Source of the DNA: Symsagittifera roscoffensis | Lineage: Eukaryota; Xenacoelomorpha; Acoela; Convolutidae | Direction: 5' to 3' | DNA: 64,000 nt | Assembly: GCF_963678635.1 (NCBI RefSeq) | Contig: NC_087066.1 | Location: 34,043,301 to 34,107,300 of the forward strand | Shown: piece by piece, positions 40,692 through 52,812 of the stretch | How positions within the stretch are numbered: position 1 is the stretch's first letter | Layout: every line of letters begins with the position of its first letter | Translations under genes and position numbers: made by a program | The notes under the pieces: generated by a model | Seen by the model: only the letters and a program-made list of their open reading frames with translations | Database searches by the model: none | What the model was told of the DNA's origin: nothing

Positions 40692-43332
40692 GGTCTTAAA
40701 TACTTTTCATTCTCTCATTTTCATTTCGGTAGTTTAGTCATTTTACCTAAATAAAACTCAAAACATCTTCAAGTCATGACAAATAATATCTGTATGTCTA
40801 TCTATCAAACATACACGAGAGAATCGATTTCAGTCCAGCCTCAACCGAGAGAGAGAGAGGGACTCTCCGTCTAGAGCAAGTCTGTTCATAGACTTGGCTC
40901 CCCGAAAAAACGACGGCAATAAAACGAAGAATAGACTACAAAAAGTCACGTATTGCTATCGAACAACCTCCATGATCATTTTGATCTACTTCGACTAAAT
41001 CGAAAAAGTCTGCACGAGAGTTGCATTAAAAACGAGAGCTATCCGGCCTTAGACAAGACTGAGATAAACGACACAACCTCGCTTGAGCAGTCCCCCAGAA
41101 ATATTCTTTTCGCGTATGACTGCACGTCATTCCCGTTGTATGAAAATCAGAGATGTATTCGAGATTATAGAGAGCTGTCCGGGATAATCCGACAGCATTG
41201 TCTCCTAAGTCGTTTGTTAGGGGAGCAGTTTCAACTCCAGAACAATCAACTTCGTATTTGAATGCTCGGGTTTCATCGACACAGAGTGCGATGACAATTG
41301 ATTTGGTGACCCCAGATCTCATTCAATTAATTCCTCCAAATGCAGCTTCCTATGCCCCACCCCCCAAAAAAAGAGAAGAAAATTACAGTTTCGAGAGTTC
41401 TAATAACTTAAACAAAAAACTTTTTTTTTGTTTCAATTATTATTCCACAGGTTTTACACTTTCCTTTTTGTTTGACTTGCTTCTTAACTTGTTTCAACAT
41501 GACCGTGTGTTTATTATTTGTATCAGATTTCAATCCGCCTTGTAGATCGTTAACAGTTTGTTCACTAAAAACTTCAGCAAAAATTTAGAAAAAAACTTGA
41601 AAAACTAAAAACAAAATCATGAACCGAGAATAATTAACCGCAAAAATTGTTGTCTGAGAAAAAATGAGAGAGAGATAGAGATAAATACACTTGCTTCTTA
41701 GTAAACTCTATTTGAAATATTTTTTGAGGATAATGCTTTATTTTCAAAAAATATATATAAATATGGAAGGGTCCAACGTTTCCATGTCGGTAGTCCAAAC
41801 ATATTCAATTGTTTTTTTTTTCAAACACTCGCTGCTCTCTCTCTCTCTCTCTCATATTACTTTGTGCCCAAAGGGGTTAGCCAGGTCTTACGCAAAGTAA
41901 AAGAGAGTGTTTTAAGCCAAAATTCTGCTCTATATTACGTTGATGTACATTTTTTGGTGTATAACTGACGTTTTTTTTGGTAAAAAAAAACAAAAATTTG
42001 TTTTTTTTTCGTAAATTTAACATGACCCTTAATCCTGCTCAGAAAATCCTTGCAAATTGATTGAGGCTATTTTTTAGGGATTTAGAGACTTAAAAATTTT
42101 TCCCAAATTGTTTTCGTTACTTACACAAAAATAGAATTTTCACTAAAAATCACAGCTTTTTAAGCGTCTTCTCCCATTGAATTGATTTTAAAGGTTTTTA
42201 ACTTTCTACGCTTGTCCTAATTAGGCATCAGATAGCTCTTAAAAAATTCAAGTCATATATTCAACCGAATTTAAAATGAGAATGAATACTTTACGGTAAA
42301 AATGACGGAAAAAACTTTAAAAGTTATATTTTTACAAGTTTTGAAGAAGACCAGTAAAACCGTGCTTGAGATGATATAAAATTTACTGCTTCGTTTTGAA
42401 ATGATTTTTAAAAATTTTTTTGTTAATTATTACATTTCTTTTTTGTCACAACACAAAAATTTTGAGGTTATCCATCATTTTGAAACGAAACATTTTTTTT
42501 TTTTCACTTGACTTTAGAGATCGGGGGGCGTTCCCGAGGAGCGTAGCGACGAGCAACGCAAGGTTAGCTAATGCCCATTAAACCAGGCGGCCATGCCCTA
42601 TTACTTCGAAGGACATGATAAGAAATGTTTCACGGTACACCGAATCACTTGAGAGAAACTTTGATTTTGATAGCTTTTTAACATATTCAAATGACAATCT
42701 ATGCTAATCATGCCTCTGCAACAATCAAGTTATCCAATTTGGAAAATTTTCTTTTTTTAAAATTACTATCTCATATTTCAACTTAATTATATAGTTAAGG
42801 TCTTTTTTCCTGAACATTTTTATCTCACATTTCTACTTTTTTATACCTATTTAAGCATGCCAAGAAGCGGGCTTGATATCATTAAGAAATTCCTGTTTCC
42901 CTGTTAAAACTTGTCAGAAAAATTTTAGTCCTTCTAAGCTTTAAATGTTTTAATTTAGTGATGAAATGTTCATTGAAAACCTAAAAAAGTCCCCTAAAAG
43001 TTGCCAAACCTTAAAAAAGTTTATCGCTCTTCCTGAAAGTTAACAGTTGAGGCTGTATATTTATCAGTTTTTATTATGCAAAACCTCGCACTTGAACAAA
43101 GTGATGAGACATATAGAGCTTAAATCTGTAATAAACCCTGTTTTTCGAAAAGAAATTATTTATTGTCAAATTCACGGCAAAGTATAACTCTCGTTAATGG
43201 CTTCTACTTGTCCTTACCCGCAAAATTCTTTCTAGTTCTTAGCCGTATTTGCTTCTCGTTTTTGCTTCTTTATAAACACTTTGACTTCAATCTTGAAATT
43301 TTCCTGAAATAATTTAGTAACTTCAACAAACA
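40692..43332. other. 2.6 kb without a recognised gene
   Basis: Contains (GA)n at 40847-40859 and (CT)n at about 41833-41853, and an inverted copy of the 'cgttgctcgtc' repeat at 42525-42582. A 115-codon (41198-41545) and a 98-codon frame (41026-41322, minus) overlap each other in opposite directions and neither shows a domain. Confidence 0.5.
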
Positions 43333-45110
43333 ATGCTAAACTCTACTTCTATCGCGACACCTGTTCCTTGCCAGCAGTTCGGAAACACTGAGCTTAAAAA
43401 AAACTTTAGAAGACAAAAATTCACAAGATACGCCCTCCCCTCCTCCTCGAATTGTTTGCGATGAGTGCCTCGAATCATTCGAGTATTTGTCGGAAGCTCG
43501 AGAGCACGTCAAGCAGGCACATGACATGCCATCCAATAGTCATTGTATCTATTGCCATACAATATTTCTCACCGCGGAAAGCTATCAACAACATTTTCTG
43601 AGGAAGCACGCTTTGCCAGTTTGGGATGGCATCGAGACGACAACTTCCGCTGCGCAAACCGAAAGCGCATTCAGAGGGAAATTGCTCGATACGATTTTCA
43701 AATTTGGTGAAAAAGAATTGGATTTGCTTCAAGGCATGATGCAAAACAAGGAGAAAATAGTTGCTCTCATACTGGAAAGGGTCAAAGAGGGTCCGAACAA
43801 AGTGCAAAATCATATGGATGATCAAAAATCCCGCTATGCAAGACGCGGACACTGGAAACTCCGAAAGGACCATGCTATTTCTGAACAATAAGACATTGAC
43901 AGTGTACTTCGAGGTAATAGCTGGGGATCAATACTTGGAACTGATTGAACATATGGTCAACCAATCAATTCGTTCTCCTCCCATGGTAGCGGATTGGTAA
44001 TTGATCGAAATGAAAAAATTCAAATCAGTTTTGCGGCCTTCTCGCCAATAAGAGCAAAATCCTACCTCGAGTCACCTGATGCACTCAGCTACGCTGCTGA
44101 CAAATATCAATACTAAAGATGATAACCGTTACTTTCTCTATTGCTTGTTGCCGCATAACACAACGTGAATGAGCCGGCCCTCTACCTCAAATGGAGAATA
44201 CGAAAGGCCTGTGGGTCTGATTGATATGGACAGATTTGAAAGGCTGAACAATTGTCAAATGAACGTCTTTTGGTAAGCAAATTCTACTTGCCTTTTAAAA
44301 TTCTTAAAACTCCCTCATTATTATTCTTCACCTATCTTATTATATTTCACAACGAGATTTTAAATTTTTTTTCTGATTGTGGACTTGTTGCTGCTGAAAG
44401 CTGGATTAAAATATCACTATGTGTTCATAAGTGATCTCCAGAAAATGGTCGAGTACGTTCTGCACAAAGTGCGCCGATTCCAATCTGAGATTTTCCGCAA
44501 ATGTTTCCACATGTGCGCTTCAATCGAAAATCTAACAAGACATCAAGAAATTAGCTGCCAAGAGACGAAGCTGTCGTCATAGGAATTTCCAAGCCGGGAA
44601 AAGATAATCACAAAATCAAAAATTTAACAGCTCGCTGTTACGTAACCTGTAATCTACTTTGTTTCGGAGTCACTGCTCTTACCAGTGTTAAATTTTGAGC
44701 TTAAAAGAGGACCAAATGTGATGGAAGAGCTAATTAGCTTCCATGAATCGTTAGCGCGACAAATTTACGTGGAAAAAGGAAATATTATACATTCACCGGT
44801 ATAACAGACCAGGAATGGGAAAATGCTACGGTTTGTTGGATATGCGAGAACGGTTTTTCCGATAATGATCAAAAGGTACTTGATTGTTGCCACTACACCA
44901 ACAAGTTCCTGGATCGGGCACATATTGAGTGTAACGTTAATAGGAAAACAACAAATTACATTCAGGGCAATCAAGGGTAGCTCATAATTTGTCAAATTAT
45001 GACTTACACTTTATAATCAAAGCGCTGGCAAAAAGCGATTCGGAAGACAATTTTTGTGTAATACCCGCATCTGAAGAAAAATATATATGGTTGAAAATCT
45101 CAGAAAATAT
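43333..45110 (+). pseudogene. Polinton protein-primed DNA polymerase B, N-terminal half with C2H2 zinc fingers
   Basis: From the ATG 43333 a frame change in an A-run leads to two C2H2 fingers: 'CDECLESFEYLSEAREHVKQ' and 'CIYCHTIFLTAESYQQH' (about 43455-43600). After further frame changes come 'YFEVIAGDQYLELIEH' (about 43903), 'IDMDRFERLNN' (about 44221), 'HYVFISDLQKMVEY' (about 44410), Cys/His pairs 'CFHMC' and 'HQEISC', then 'VCWICENGF' (about 44832) and 'AHNLSNYDLHFIIKAL' (about 44981), the exonuclease motif with Asp. The palm domain is absent; sequence is lost after about 45075. A donor-like 'ggtaagc' near 44272 may mark an intron. Confidence 0.78.
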
Positions 45111-45638
45111 AGAAACGTACACGGACAAAACCGAAAAATCAAAAAACGCTACAAAATATTGAGATTCATTGATTCGTATTGATTCATGCTAGCGCCGCTG
45201 GCAAAACTTGTCAATAATTTGTTTTTTCAATTAATTTGTTTTTTCAATATTGCCTAAACGTTGATTTATCTGAAAACATATTACTTCGCTTTTCCTGTTT
45301 TTTTAATTTTAACATAGTATTTTGCTCATCAGTATAAGAAATGAAATTTTGCTCGGTATAAATTGAGTGGCTGAAGTGAAATGAAACTATCCCCTGCATT
45401 GTAGAAAAGATTAATAACTTTGATTCTGTTTAGAAGGCACTCAAAACAGGAGTGCCACAAGAATAAAACGGAGTTCGCAGCGAAAACTTGTGTACCAAAC
45501 TTGAGGTACACATTATTCACTGGTAAAACAGTGAGAGCGTACATTTGTCTCACTAAGGTCACACTAATATGACAGAGAAAAAACCAAAAAAGCATTATAA
45601 GCATTCGACTCAAAAGGTTTTCTTATTTCGACGAGATT

Positions 45639-45929
45639 TTGACAGTTTCTTTTGGTCATAAAGCCGCCACCGAAAATGTAATTCAAGAAGACATTTACAT
45701 GGAAACCGAGTGGTCCAACTCATACAATGAAATTGATAACAGTTTGCCCAATTTTCAACTTCCAGATTGGGGACTTTTACAGCGGCCCTGCTCAGAAAGA
45801 GAGCTCCGAGAAGAAGAAGCTTTGAGTAGCCGACTCCGTGAACGTCCCACTAAAAATAACCCTTTTATTTTAACGGAAACCTCAGAAGAAAAACTATCTA
45901 AGAAACAGCGCAAAAAAAAACCAAAATAA
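45639..45929 (+). CDS. hypothetical protein (96 aa)
   Basis: Open 96-codon frame beyond the polymerase remnant. Acidic first half ('QEDIYMETEWSNSYNEI'), then Glu/Arg-rich with 'LREEEALSSRLRERP' and a Lys-rich end. No family recognised; may be another Polinton-associated small gene or chance. Confidence 0.3.
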   Translation: MTVSFGHKAATENVIQEDIYMETEWSNSYNEIDNSLPNFQLPDWGLLQRPCSERELREEEALSSRLRERPTKNNPFILTETSEEKLSKKQRKKKPK

Positions 45930-46324
45930 AAAACAATAAAATCTGAAAAATATATTTCGAGATGATTTTCACTTCTCGTCCTTTTTGTACTGCGGTTTAA
46001 ACTGATTTTGGTTTTTACCAATTCGCAACTTAAAAAATACTCGTATTGGGCTCAATCGCTGTTTTAGCATAAATAGCTTCAGGCAAATAAACTAGTTGAC
46101 GCAAACCAGGTGTTAGTTCAAACAAATGTGTGAAATTGTTCGGTTCATTTTAAAAAACAAACTTTTATTAGCACGAAAAATCTTCGACGAAATGAAAAAA
46201 GCCAGGAATTCATATCCACATGAAACTAGGACGAAAATGAAAAGTTCAGGACTTAAAACGATTATTTTTAATTATCGCGGATAAAGGGACCGCTTTAAAG
46301 GGAATTAGAAGGAATTATTTTATC
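45930..46324. other. intergenic DNA, nothing recognised
   Basis: A/T-rich; polyadenylation-type AATAAA at about 45937 shortly after the 96-codon ORF. Confidence 0.4.
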
Positions 46325-46518
46325 GGGTCCCAGTTGTTAAGCTCAGCCTAACAATATCCTAAGAGAGGGGGTCTTTTGCTTGAGGGGTTGGAACTTACGT
46401 TCAATTACAAAATCCTAGGACAGGGGTCCTCCAAAAATTTATGGACCCCTTTCCTAGGATTTTGCTTTACATGAGGACCCCCCCCCCTTAGGAAGGATCA
46501 ACCCTTAGGATCCGGGAC
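46325..46518. repeat. fold-back repeat with two nested pairs of arms
   Basis: Inner arms 'acaaaatcctaggacaggg' (about 46407-46430) and 'ggacccctttcctaggattt' (46443-46465) are almost perfect reverse complements around a 12-base loop. Outer arms 'atcctaagagagggggtc' (about 46355) and 'gaccccccccccttagga' (46476) also pair. Probably a small fold-back or MITE insertion. Confidence 0.75.
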
Positions 46519-47810
46519 ACAATAGAATACTACTCGCATCTTTTTTGCACTAATTTCAAAATCTCTGAAATATTATACAAAATTTGAGCTCTAATACGGC
46601 TTTGGTTATTTTAAACCAAAAGTTATTTTTCAAAATCATATTTCGACGTTTTGATTGCAATTGAAGAGAAAATTAAATAGATTACATCTCTGTAAGAACT
46701 TATTGTAACATCCATTTTGGATATAACTGTTTGACTCTGCTCAAAAATTAAGTTTTTTCTGGAGGTTAATGAAAAAAGTGATTGCTGTTTCTACTCAGCA
46801 TCAAGAAACTTCAATCAAAAGGAGATGGGTTTCGAGAGAAAATTCCTTTCACAGTAACGTATCTATTCCAAGAAAATACAACTTGGCCGTTTTTTTAAAC
46901 TATAATGAAAGTATTATTTTTTGACTTATTCAAAGAAATATTTCAGTTAGAATCTCTTTTTGTTAGTATTTGGATGTTATCAAAAGTACCTTTTTCTAAA
47001 GTAGTTTCATTACAGTATAAGACATGATCTCTGCGTGATGCCGCATGAGAGCAGTGGGTGAGGTCGGTTCTCAGCGTAGCATGCTTGCAAACATCCTTGT
47101 TGCGTTTGGTTTGACCAGAATGAGCGTACCGGTAGGGTAGTAGTAGCTATTGAGAAAGGCTCTACTCTGCATAATTTAAAACTGAAAAATATCCTAGTCT
47201 TTTAACAAAACATCTTTAGTTCCTAAGCATTATGCTTTTATCGTTCCGATGTTCATTTTTTGTTATCAATTAACTATAGGAGACCAATAATGGGAGGGAC
47301 GGTCTGAACATTCAGACACTTGGCTTGATATGCGAGCTTTCTCATTGTTCTGTCTGTGGTTTTAAAAAATGCTCTGGCTTTTAGTTTGACAAAGTTGGTC
47401 GATAAAGTCGAAATGAAAGTTGGTATCCATAACTGTCATTTATGGTCGATACGGTTAAAACTTACCCAATTTTGGTCCAGAAAGTCAACACATAAGAACC
47501 TCAAGCACGGAATAAGAAAGCAGTTCTAGCGTCTAAAACTGATTTAAGTTCAGCTTTCACTTGCCATGAAAAAATATCTTTTGCTAGCTTCTATGTTTTG
47601 CTTTGCTAGCTTGCATGTTTCTTACATTTGCTGAATATTTGGGTTGACATTGCAAAATATTTGGGTTGCGCAAAGTCCATTTTGGGCCGATATAATCGCG
47701 GACCTCGACCCTGGTAAAGCTGCATCAGTTCTCGGCTAGAGTACAAATCATTATCCATAACGACTCCTGCAACTAAAATAGCAGTTATTGAAAAACAACT
47801 ATTCTCTTTA
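46519..47810. other. intergenic DNA
   Basis: No gene recognised. A GC-richer 120-base patch (about 47030-47150, 'gatgccgcatgagagcagtg') looks like a piece of an unknown repeat. 46705-46762 is similar to 48240-48294. Confidence 0.45.
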
Positions 47811-48232
47811 AGGGGGCGGATCTAGTATTTTCTCGAAGACGAAGATTTTCAAAAAAAAATCAAAAATTTTGTCGACTTTTTTTAGGTCGAATAAATTGAT
47901 TTTTCGAGCTCTCCCAATGCATTAAAAACACCCTGTTTCGGCTAATTTTTCTGCGTCGCAGACAAGACTTTAAATTAACAGGCCAAAAAAGCTTTTTTTA
48001 CTTGTTTTGGAAAATTTTGATCAAAAAATTACGTTTTTTCGGCGCGCGCTCCCACCTCAAAATTAGTATATATTGACGCCAAAGGCGCCTTTAGAAAGAT
48101 TTTGATAGTCCGTTACTGAAAAATGAAATTCTCTAATTAGTAGAAAAGAGGGACCCTTCGGGTCGGCAAGGGGTCGAATCCCTGAGAAGAAGCATATAAA
48201 CGCCCCCCCCCCCCCTCCCTAAACCCGCCCCT
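47811..48232. mobile_element. candidate MITE with AGGGGCGG-type ends
   Basis: Left end AGGGGGCGGATCTAG and the reverse complement of the right end (AGGGGCGGGTTTAG) match; such ends are common in hAT-derived MITEs. No clear target duplication. A diverged relative (about 51150-51350) shares 'ggcgcg.gc.cc.cctcaaaatt' and 'gacccttcgggt'-like sequence. Contains a 14-base C-run (about 48203-48216). Confidence 0.55.
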
Positions 48233-50560
48233 GAATTGAAACATCTTTTTTGGATATTACTGTTTGTAATTGCTCAAAAGTTAGACTTTTCCTACCGTGG
48301 GGGATCCCTGAATCCGCCCATCTCCTCTCTGTTACTTTTTGAGTAACAATTATGAGCCATAGTAAACTCCACGAATTGACTGATCATGCAGATTTCGGGG
48401 ATTGCTTCTCTAGGTCCGTTAACACACTCTAACTTAACGGCATCGGAAAGTGGTCTCTTTGGTAATGAATTCACTGAGGCAACCGAGATTCACTACTATC
48501 CACAATCCCGAAAGGTTTAAGTTCGTGGTAACTATATCGTGGTACGGTATTTTGTTACTTGCCCCTTTTGATGTGGTTGCCTCATCCGCTATCAACGATC
48601 GCAAAAAATTCCAGTTTTTATCGAATTCAGATAAAATATTGGATAAAAGACAGGACGATCTAGGTGGCCAGAATATAACCTATTTATCTAATCAAAAAAA
48701 AAGAAAAGTTCCCTGATCAATCAACAGAATTATCTTATTGCAATTCAAATCCCAACTGACTTAGCTAACAATTCTCTTTTCTGCAGAGAACCCTAAATAA
48801 CGAATAACACACAGTAATTCCACGCAATCACTAAGTCTGATCTGCTAAAACTAAAAGTGTCACTGAGGATCAATAATCCTTTGAGGTACTTTGACTGATC
48901 TCTCTATACTCTATGCACTACCCATTGTTCTCCAACTATTGACAACCAACCGTTCGTTCTCGCAGTACAATTGTTCTCACTCTAACTGAGAATCAACTTT
49001 TCTCACTAGTAGCTTAAACTGTTCTGCCTAAGGGTAGGCTGCTTGTAATTCTCTATAGTATTTGTCCATTTGAGCATTTCGCAAGGTCTTAACTGAACTC
49101 TTCCTCTGACGACACTAAATTTAAGTTCCAAGTTCATTATAGGTATCTAACTAAGTTGTGCAAATATCAAGATCAGTTTCACCTCCAAACCGAGTTATGT
49201 TTAATTAACCAATCTTCCAAGGTTTATATTTAATTATCTCATTAATGTCTTGACTTCCCGAAGGCATGGGAAGACCCTTTTTATGGGCCGCTACTTCAAT
49301 CTAGCATCTAAAATTCCAATTAATTTTCTATTCAAATCTCAACTTTTTAGCTATCAGGGGCACGTAATTCGGTTATTAGGGGTCAATTTCTACTAAAAAG
49401 TCAGCTCCGTGAAGCTGGGTAATATCCCGTTCATTCAAGTTATTTAAGAAACGTACTTCCTATGCTATGCTCCTACTAGCGCCAATTTTCTCTGGGACTA
49501 CTTTTTTTTAGTCAGATTTGAATTTCTATTAATAGTCCATTCGCCAAGCCAAGTTGAACTCAATGTTTGCCAAGTGAATCTTAATTAGTTCAACTACCTC
49601 AGTGATACGATGAATAAGTTATATCTCTTTCAGCTTCTGCTCCATTTCCCAATAGATAACTTCCCTCTAAAATTTTAGTAAGGTGACCAAATCTCCTTCC
49701 CAAGGGTTGGGGTTGGGTAATGCACAAATTTCCGTTGTTAATCCCAGGGTTTTCTATGCAGTTTTACTCCTAATCACCCAAAGGTCATTTAAACGTCACC
49801 CCGGGTCACCTATGGTCAATTTTCCTCATTCAGGTTTAGAATCGCATAGGGGTCCTACCTACCTAGTTTCCCATCCATATCCCGTTAACACTTCTCAAGT
49901 TATCCCATTTATGATGTCCATTATCACTTTTTCCGGGAAAAGGCTATTAGCACCGGAAGGAGTCGCCGAAGGGGATTCCTCACTAAAGGTCTTTTTTCGA
50001 GGATGAGTTGTAGTGTCTGATGCCGCCATAAAATCAATATCCCTCGCTTATTATTTTTCGTAAATTGCCTATTTTCGGTTTCAGTGGTATTTTACCCAAA
50101 AGCTAATAACTTCTGGTCCAACCTCAAGATTTGGCTCAAATTATAATGCATGATGCATCTCTTCACTATCTATGGTATCTGAAATATTTAGGTCCCTGCG
50201 TTCATTTGGGTTCAAGAAATGACTCCCGGGGACTATTTACATTGGGTATAGCACCGGAAGCAGGGGTCCTGGGGGTCTGGGGTCCTAAACTTAAGCTTCC
50301 CTCGACCATACCTATAACATACTATATTTTGGTTTCATTCCAAGCGCTGGTTACCGAGTTCTTATAAGGCTATTTGCACTTCCGGGAACCGTTATAACTT
50401 GGGACCGCGGGGTCCGAGGGGTCAGATTTTTTGCATGCCCGGATCAAATCATCTCTAGTATCTGTCCTCCGAGTTTCATAAAGTTAGCCCCGGTAGTTTC
50501 TATTTGGTGGGGGGCGTTGCAAACTTGGTAGCGCTTCCAAAACTTGACTAGTCTTTGTTT
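48233..50560. other. 2.3 kb of moderate GC content without a recognised gene
   Basis: Composition differs from the A/T-rich surroundings (more C and T on the + strand up to 49.6 kb, more G afterwards; 'gcaccggaag' occurs at about 49951 and 50252). The longest frames (107 codons at 49683-50006; 60 codons minus at 48292-48474) show no domain. Perhaps untranslated sequence of an unidentified retroelement. Confidence 0.4.
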
Positions 50561-52550
50561 GTTTTGGTCGATTTTGCAACTTAACCAATTGTTTACTTCA
50601 CTACTTAGCTATGTTGATTCGTCAGTACCGAGCATTTGATTTGCCCAGGTAAAACTCTCAATTGAATTCTAAGTTTGGAAAAAAGTGTTGGGATCACCGA
50701 TCCTACAGATCAATACACAGTTTATGTTCATTTTCCAATGCAAAGCAGGAGCGGAGAGCATCAAAAACGCAGAACTACAAATGATTTCAGATTTATTCTA
50801 AAATTTTTCAGGGTTGATTGATGGCTTGCACGCCATATCAATCAAAATTTTTGCGATTGGCACATATCTCAGCTATGTATTTCCATAAAAACAAAGAGCT
50901 GCAAGATAAACTCAGGGCTTAGTTCTCACACTAGCAGCCTCTTTTCAACTTACCGACCTGATGCCATCATAAACTGCTGGCTGAATTTTAATTCCAAATT
51001 CAACTAAGACAAACCTAGCAACAAAAGTCAAAAAAACACAGCGCTCATGGAAATTCTTGTCGATTTTGTTTAGTTCAACAAAATTCAATTTCAGCCTTCA
51101 ATCAAACAATAAATAGAGCGCAACTTGTCAGAATACTAAGCGGAAAGCAAATTTTCTAGGGTTTTGAAAGATTGTAGGATATTTTTGAAAGGCGCGTGCC
51201 CTCGCCTCAAAATTGAAATGTCTTGATGCTGAATGCGTCTTTTGAAAATTTTCACGGTTGTTCGGTAGAAATAATTGTCATAAATTAGCACCAAGCAGGA
51301 CCCTTTGGTTGGTGATGTTCGTATCCATGAGAGGATGGGAATCTCAGCCCCGCCGCTTCGCCCCACAAAATCAGCCACTGTTATACGGCGGCTATTGGAA
51401 AACCCAAGCAGGTCTATTAACCAGATGTCTATTTACTAGACAAACTATGCAATTAGGACTGTTTTTCGCAATGGAAACTATGGGCGCTTTTGACATGGTT
51501 GGACACTTTTGAAAAGACCCATGTTCAATTCCCTTTTTTCATGTAAACTATTGAAGAAATTTTTTCTCGTGTTCAAAATTGCTTTCATACAAGTCCATTG
51601 TCTGACATTAATTTTTGGAGAATGCGCCTATGCTTATCATAGCCTAAATTTTATTTCAGACATGGCAGATAGGCTAACAGGAGGTATTCACACATTTCGC
51701 CCCTTTTGGAATTATTGGCTTATTTCGCCCTCACACATTTCGCCCCTCAAATTGTAAACTAAGAAAGCGGCGGTTAATTAACTGCGTAATAAGTTAGGAG
51801 CGAAACGTCAAAGGGGGAGGGGTGGGCGAATAGTTAAGTGGCAAAAGGGGGGGTGGCGGAATAGTTAACTAGGTAAAAAAATATATATTCTTCACTTTTC
51901 AATTCATTCTTTATAGGAGTGGACATTCATTAGAGGGTACCATAGGGGGTGGGGAATAGTTAACAAGATCCCTGATCTGGTTTCTGGAGAAAAAGAAACT
52001 GAACTTTTACTCTTAGTGTTGCTTTTAATCATAACAAGTTCGTCTTTTTTATCAAAAATTTGACAAAATTTTTTCCACTAGCTGAACCGTATTCAACACT
52101 TATCTGAAAAAGTAACAAAATACTGTGATAATTTTTCATGAAGTTGTGAGGTTATCAAATCTTCTAACTGAATGAAAGCATGGTTAACATCCAGATAAAT
52201 TGTTTTCAAACGTAAAAAAACATCCACTTCAACATGAAAGTTGGCGAAGGTAAGATTTCAGAGAATAATTGTTTGTGTTCTGACCACTGAAACATTGTTG
52301 ACTTTTTGTGGGAATTACCAGGCCAAACAGTATGTAATGTGAATTGTGTTGAAAAACCAATCAAGTCTAAAGTAAAACCAACTTAAAATTGTTACGTATA
52401 GTAACAGTTAATAAGAGGTCATTCGAAGGTGACAGACTGCACCACGTACCGGTACCTGTCGGAATCAATCAGCATCAAAAGATGGAAAGATGATAAAAAC
52501 GCACGACAGATTAAAATTAAATAAACTGATTTATCATTATTTGACATATA
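50561..52550. other. intergenic DNA left of E4
   Basis: Holds an imperfect hairpin 'ttgattgatggc...gccatatcaatcaa' (50813-50843), the diverged MITE copy (51150-51350), two copies of 'cacacatttcgcccct' (about 51689 and 51733) and several 'aatagttaa' phrases in G-rich context (51818-51965). No gene. Confidence 0.5.
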
Positions 52551-52801
52551 GAGATAGGGACCAGTTTTGAGTTTATGTAAGTGCTATCAATTCTTCTAGA
52601 TAGACACCAGTTTGAGTTTATGTAAGTGCTATCAATTCTTCTTTCTGTCTGGGGACCTGCTGTCTTGACCTTGCGATCTCTAATGTCCGATGGGATCTGA
52701 AATAAAAGAGTGCAGTAAGATTTCGATTTGATGCCTAACAGTTTGCCTACAATAAAACTTATTAACAACCTTTTTGAATTTCCAAGCTTACGACTTTAAC
52801 A
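52551..52801 (+). repeat. E4 5' LTR (only the last 240-250 bp)
   Basis: Matches the right part of the 3' LTR from 'accagttttgag' to the terminal ...TTTAACA. Contains a tandem pair of an about 45-bp unit with 'gagtttatgtaagtgctatc' (52567 and 52613). Sequence left of about 52551 does not match the region left of the 3' copy, so this LTR appears shortened at its outer end. Confidence 0.85.
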
Positions 52802-52812
52802 TGGCGCAGCCA
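52801..52812 (+). promoter_or_regulatory. E4 primer binding site, overlapping gag ATG
   Basis: TGGCGCAGCCAG from 52802, directly after the LTR-terminal ACA; same site as E2. The LTR's last A supplies the first base of ATG. Confidence 0.78.

Larger units (their letters stand above)
29052..45110 (+). mobile_element. decayed Maverick/Polinton (adintovirus-like) element with an internal tandem duplication
   Basis: Remnants in one orientation: packaging ATPase (two copies), small conserved protein (two copies), rve integrase, two capsid-type proteins, small basic virion-type protein, adenain-like protease and the N-terminal half of a protein-primed DNA polymerase with C2H2 fingers. This set is diagnostic of Polintons, large self-synthesising DNA transposons related to adenovirus-like viruses. 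Almost every gene has stops or frame changes. Terminal inverted repeats were not identified; both limits are those of recognisable sequence. Confidence 0.85.

Noticed and set aside
41026-41545. Opposing frames of 98 and 115 codons
   Set aside because: They overlap on opposite strands, neither has a domain, and the region is near simple repeats.
43487-43891. C2H2 fingers as a host transcription factor gene
   Set aside because: The fingers are followed by segments typical of the Polinton DNA polymerase N-terminal region and are full of frame changes, so they belong to the element.
47030-47160. tRNA-derived SINE or small RNA gene
   Set aside because: No credible A and B boxes or cloverleaf could be made out; only the local GC increase is unusual.
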